Assembly (NCBI GenBank): GCA_001692895.1
Contig: KV748180.1
Location: 5,160,412-5,224,411, forward strand
Length of the DNA: 64,000 bases
From: Cenococcum geophilum 1.58
Taxonomy: Eukaryota > Ascomycota > Dothideomycetes > Gloniales > Gloniaceae
Direction of reading: 5' to 3'
This document shows, piece after piece, positions 61,501 to 64,000 of this stretch; position 1 is the first letter of the stretch; every line of letters begins with the position of its first letter. A program made the position numbers and the translations under genes. The notes under the pieces are model-generated. The model ran no database searches. It saw nothing but the letters and a program-made list of their open reading frames with translations, and had not been told where the DNA came from.

Positions 61501-61849
61501 TAAGTACTCTTCCTAACAAGAATAGTCCCGCATAGGCTATTCGATCCATAGGTATTAGTAGCTTTACCCCTTCTTATAAAACCTTAAAGTGCATTTACGT
61601 AAGAAATCCTTTAAGCTTTAATCTTTCTCCTGCGAATCTCTTAATGGATAGTAACTTAACCTTTACCGCTCTAATCCCATTAACCCTTTCTTCTAACGCT
61701 GTATTGTTAGCTATTAACTAATTAATTACCTCTTATAGTTGTCTAACCGTTATAGGTTACTATAAGTTAGTATCTGCCATACTAGTGTTACCTAACCTTA
61801 AAGTAGTTGCCGCCGTTAATGGCGTTATAGTGGCTATCTTTAGTGGCAT
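55550..61849 (-). pseudogene. Gypsy A3 gag-pol remnant
   Basis: The gag ATG at 61849-61847 opens MPLKIATITPLTAAATL-like sequence, followed by a retrotransposon gag domain (IAYAGLFLLGRVLKWFKFYL). Protease is about 58560-58900. RT is about 57600-58500 with YLNDIIIYL at 57825-57848: the first catalytic Asp became Asn, while the second (57837-57839), preceded by C, is kept. Integrase is about 56000-57000 and the chromodomain about 55560-55690 (KVKWIGYTKTT and ELLENLKNAIGK). Stops TAA/TAG. Confidence 0.9.
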
Positions 61850-61894
61850 ATTGTTTAACTTTCTGTATTTATTACCGTAACTAGGTAGTAATTA

Positions 61895-62318
61895 TATAAC
61901 GGAACCTTGTAGCAAGAACTATAATAGGCTTGTTATTAGGCTAGGTATATAGGTAAAGCAAATTAAAGTTAATAATGTAATAATAACTGGTGGAGTGGTT
62001 GCCTAACAGATTAACTCTAATTATATTCTAAGAATTACTATAAGGAAGGAACTATCTAGGTAGGGACTAAGGGTCCTTAAATACACAACTGTACTCCTAT
62101 GAAATCCTTCTTGTATATAATGTACGTGTGCTCTGTCTGCTCTATTATAGATCCTATAGATTATACAGATTATATAGATTATCTTACGTAACCTTGGTTC
62201 CCATTCCTCGTTATATAGTTCTATCGGCTCCATCCTAGACCGTGCTTAAATTAACTAACTAGCTTCTTTCGACTCTTCTCTAAGTAGTTATAATATTATA
62301 CTTAAAGCGTCCGTAACA
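61895..62318 (-). repeat. 5' LTR of Gypsy A3 (424 bp)
   Basis: Same boundaries as the 3' LTR, with an 18-bp local duplication. The neighbouring internal bases (61860-61894) should hold the primer site, but I could not match a tRNA. Confidence 0.95.
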
Positions 62319-64000
62319 TATAGGCTACTACCCACAACTTAGAAGATCTATAACGACGGTTATCCTATAAAAAGAAGGTAAAGCAGATTACTTAATCCTA
62401 GGAAGCTATCGCCCTATTGCCCTAGAAAACACCCTTAGTAAAATCTTAGAAAAGGTAATAGCGGACCATATAGCAGACACGGTGGAGGAATACGCCCTAC
62501 TACTATAAAGCTAAATAGGGGCAAGAAAGAACCGCTTAACACTATTAGCACTTACGCTACTCGCTGCCACCATTAAATCTATATAGGCGATGCGAAGGGA
62601 CTTCGTGGTATTAATGCTTAGCCTAAATATTAATGGCGCCTATAACAATATACCCCATAAGCGCCTCCTATATATTCTTAGGGCAAAGGGCTTCCTAAAA
62701 TAGATTATTTAATTTATTTAAGGGTTTATAGGCCAGAAAGAAATATTACTAGTCTTTAGCAGATACCAGAGCCCCCCTATTATAGTTACAACAAAAATAC
62801 CATAAGGATTACCCCTCTCGCCTATACTCTTCCTTTTCTTTATAAGTAACCTACTTAGCGCCTTTAAGGAAGGGGCAACCTAGGGAATAGGCTTTGTTAA
62901 TGATATAAACCTAATTATATACGGGCTAACAGCTGTAGAGAATTGTAGAACACTAAAGAAAGCCTATAACACCTATATAGAATAGGCAAGACGATATAGA
63001 GTTTAGAGAAATACCAGCTAATCCACTTTATAAGAAAACGCAACCAATCTATAGATCTCTAGTATGCAATTTATATTTAAGGCTTTAGGGGCCAACTAGT
63101 TTAAGGCTTAAGGGTATTAGGAGTATAGGTAGATAGTAAGCTCCGGTGGAGCGTATATATATTATAAGCAGCCTATAAGGGCTAAGTATAGTATACCGCA
63201 ATATCTAGGATCGTCAATTTTATATAGGGTCTATGCTTCTAGAGGTTACGCCTACTATATATAATAGTTGTCCGGCTAACCATAATATATAGATCTAGTA
63301 TTTGGGCTATAGGAGAAACCAAAAAGGGTCCCCCTAAATTACTCCTTAAACCACTCTAAAAGGTATAAACAGCCTATATCTAAAGTATTATAGGTAGGTA
63401 TAAGCGAACGGCTATAGTACTGCTTAAGAAGGAAGCTAATATCCCCCCCCTATAATTATATATCGAAGCCGCTGTAATATAAAGGGTATAAAAGGAGCGC
63501 AACTCTAACATTATAAAGTATATTAAGACACGCCTAAAGAAACTATAGAGGGACCTTAGGGTGCCCTATAAGAGAACAACCTAACATCCCCAAAGTAGGG
63601 AAGATATATTAGGGAAATAGGTAGAAAAAGTAGAAGAAGAATAGTGCTGTATTAGGGCCCAGGCTTATATAGAGGAGGAAGGGAGACGCGTAAGAGGTTA
63701 GTAAAGATAATAATAAAAAAGAGATAGGAGCTAAAGTAGAGCATAAAAAAATACTAGGAAACTATCTACCGCGATATAATACTGGCTAGATTAACACTGG
63801 AGAGGTATATAGGAGTTAAAGGTATAGAAGCTAAATTAGACAAGAGGAACCTAAGCTATAGTATAGTTAACGCTATGGGGGGTAAACACCTAAGGGCTCC
63901 GAGAAGTGAACCTTCAAACCGGAAAAGTAACCGTCCGACCTCCAACCGGGCTTAGACCGCCTAGCCCACGCTTAGACCGCCCAGCCCACGCGCGCTTAGG
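62319..64000 (+). mobile_element. Tad1-like LINE, 3' part
   Basis: Continuation of the LINE after the A3 insertion (TATAG duplicated at 62319-62323). It contains the RT and possibly the RNase H region and runs off the window. Confidence 0.88.
62324..64000 (+). pseudogene. LINE ORF2, reverse transcriptase part
   Basis: Non-LTR RT motifs in order: YLILGSYRPIALENTLSKIL, AR-KNRSTLLALTLLAATIKS, DFVVLMLSLNINGAYNNIPH (family DI-GAFDNV), KIP-GLPLSPILFLFFI, and GFVNDINLIIYG at 62890-62925, where the first Asp of FVDD is now Asn (62899-62901). Further along only scattered pieces are legible (to about 63800). The last 110 bp (63890-64000) look less RIP-mutated, with CCGACCTCCAACCGGGC-like GC-rich sequence. 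Confidence 0.87.

Larger units (their letters stand above)
54404..62318 (-). mobile_element. Gypsy family A, full-length copy A3 (7915 bp)
   Basis: LTRs 54404-54809 and 61895-62318, with TATAG duplicated at 54399-54403 and 62319-62323. The flanks join to restore the LINE. Internal order on the minus strand: gag, protease, RT, RNase H, integrase, chromodomain, with an antisense ORF between pol and the 3' LTR. This copy is the reference for reading A1 and A'. RIP is heavy; N positions lie at 54817-54870 and 55544-55576. Confidence 0.96.

Noticed and set aside
62021..62233. 70-codon ORF starting MEPIELYNEEWEPRL in the A3 5' LTR
   Set aside because: The segment is partly open in the other LTRs (A1, A3 left) but interrupted in each; without more copies I cannot tell coding from LTR conservation.

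Overview
This window looks like a heterochromatic, AT-rich block from a filamentous ascomycete (Pezizomycotina). It is a graveyard of nested transposable elements inactivated by repeat-induced point mutation (RIP). Evidence for RIP: in the old coding frames the premature stops are TAA or TAG, almost never TGA (CAA/CAG/TGG to TAA/TAG); TpA is in great excess while CpG survives; and differences between element copies are mostly CpA/TpG to TpA. I see no intact host gene, tRNA, rRNA or CRISPR array. Every longer stretch can be placed in, or next to, a mobile element.

Layout. I named families by structure; none could be matched to a database. The host scaffold is a minus-strand Ty3/Gypsy chromovirus (A'), running from the left part of the window to 42173. 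It is split by five insertions. (1) Gypsy B1 (to 7958, minus) is itself split by Gypsy A1 (1-2376, plus) and carries a MITE (5149-5471). (2) A DIRS-order tyrosine-recombinase retrotransposon lies at 8611-13350. (3) Gypsy C (18385-33951, plus) carries a hAT-like element (19706-20836) and a satellite-filled terminal-inverted-repeat insertion (24339-31876). That insertion holds Copia E (25176-30476, minus), which in turn holds a MITE (25466-25847). (4) Gypsy B2 lies at 34519-41424 (minus). (5) Copia-like D1 starts at 42174 (plus). D1 is interrupted by Copia D2 (43341-51439, minus), whose RNase H region holds a Fot1/pogo DNA transposon (44125-45936, plus). To the right is a Tad1-like LINE (about 51.5-64 kb, plus), cut in its reverse transcriptase region by a full-length Gypsy A3 (54404-62318, minus).

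The boundaries are well supported. Matching 5-bp target duplications flank B2 (CTTCT), C (GTTAT), E (TCTGA), D2 (CCTTA) and A3 (TATAG). An 8-bp duplication (CTAAGCCC) flanks the hAT-like element, and TA flanks the pogo element and the MITEs. The DIRS-like element has no target duplication, and the flanking A' sequence joins exactly.

The genes are parts lists of selfish elements: gag-like proteins with zinc knuckles, proteases, reverse transcriptases, RNase H, DDE integrases (three Gypsy families with C-terminal chromodomain-like modules), a tyrosine recombinase, a LINE endonuclease and a DDD transposase. All are broken. The most interesting points are the DIRS-type element with textbook split direct repeats, a conserved antisense ORF at the 3' end of Gypsy A, recurrent RIP loss of catalytic aspartates, a sharp one-strand RIP edge inside one LTR of Copia E, and a TIR insertion made largely of satellite DNA.
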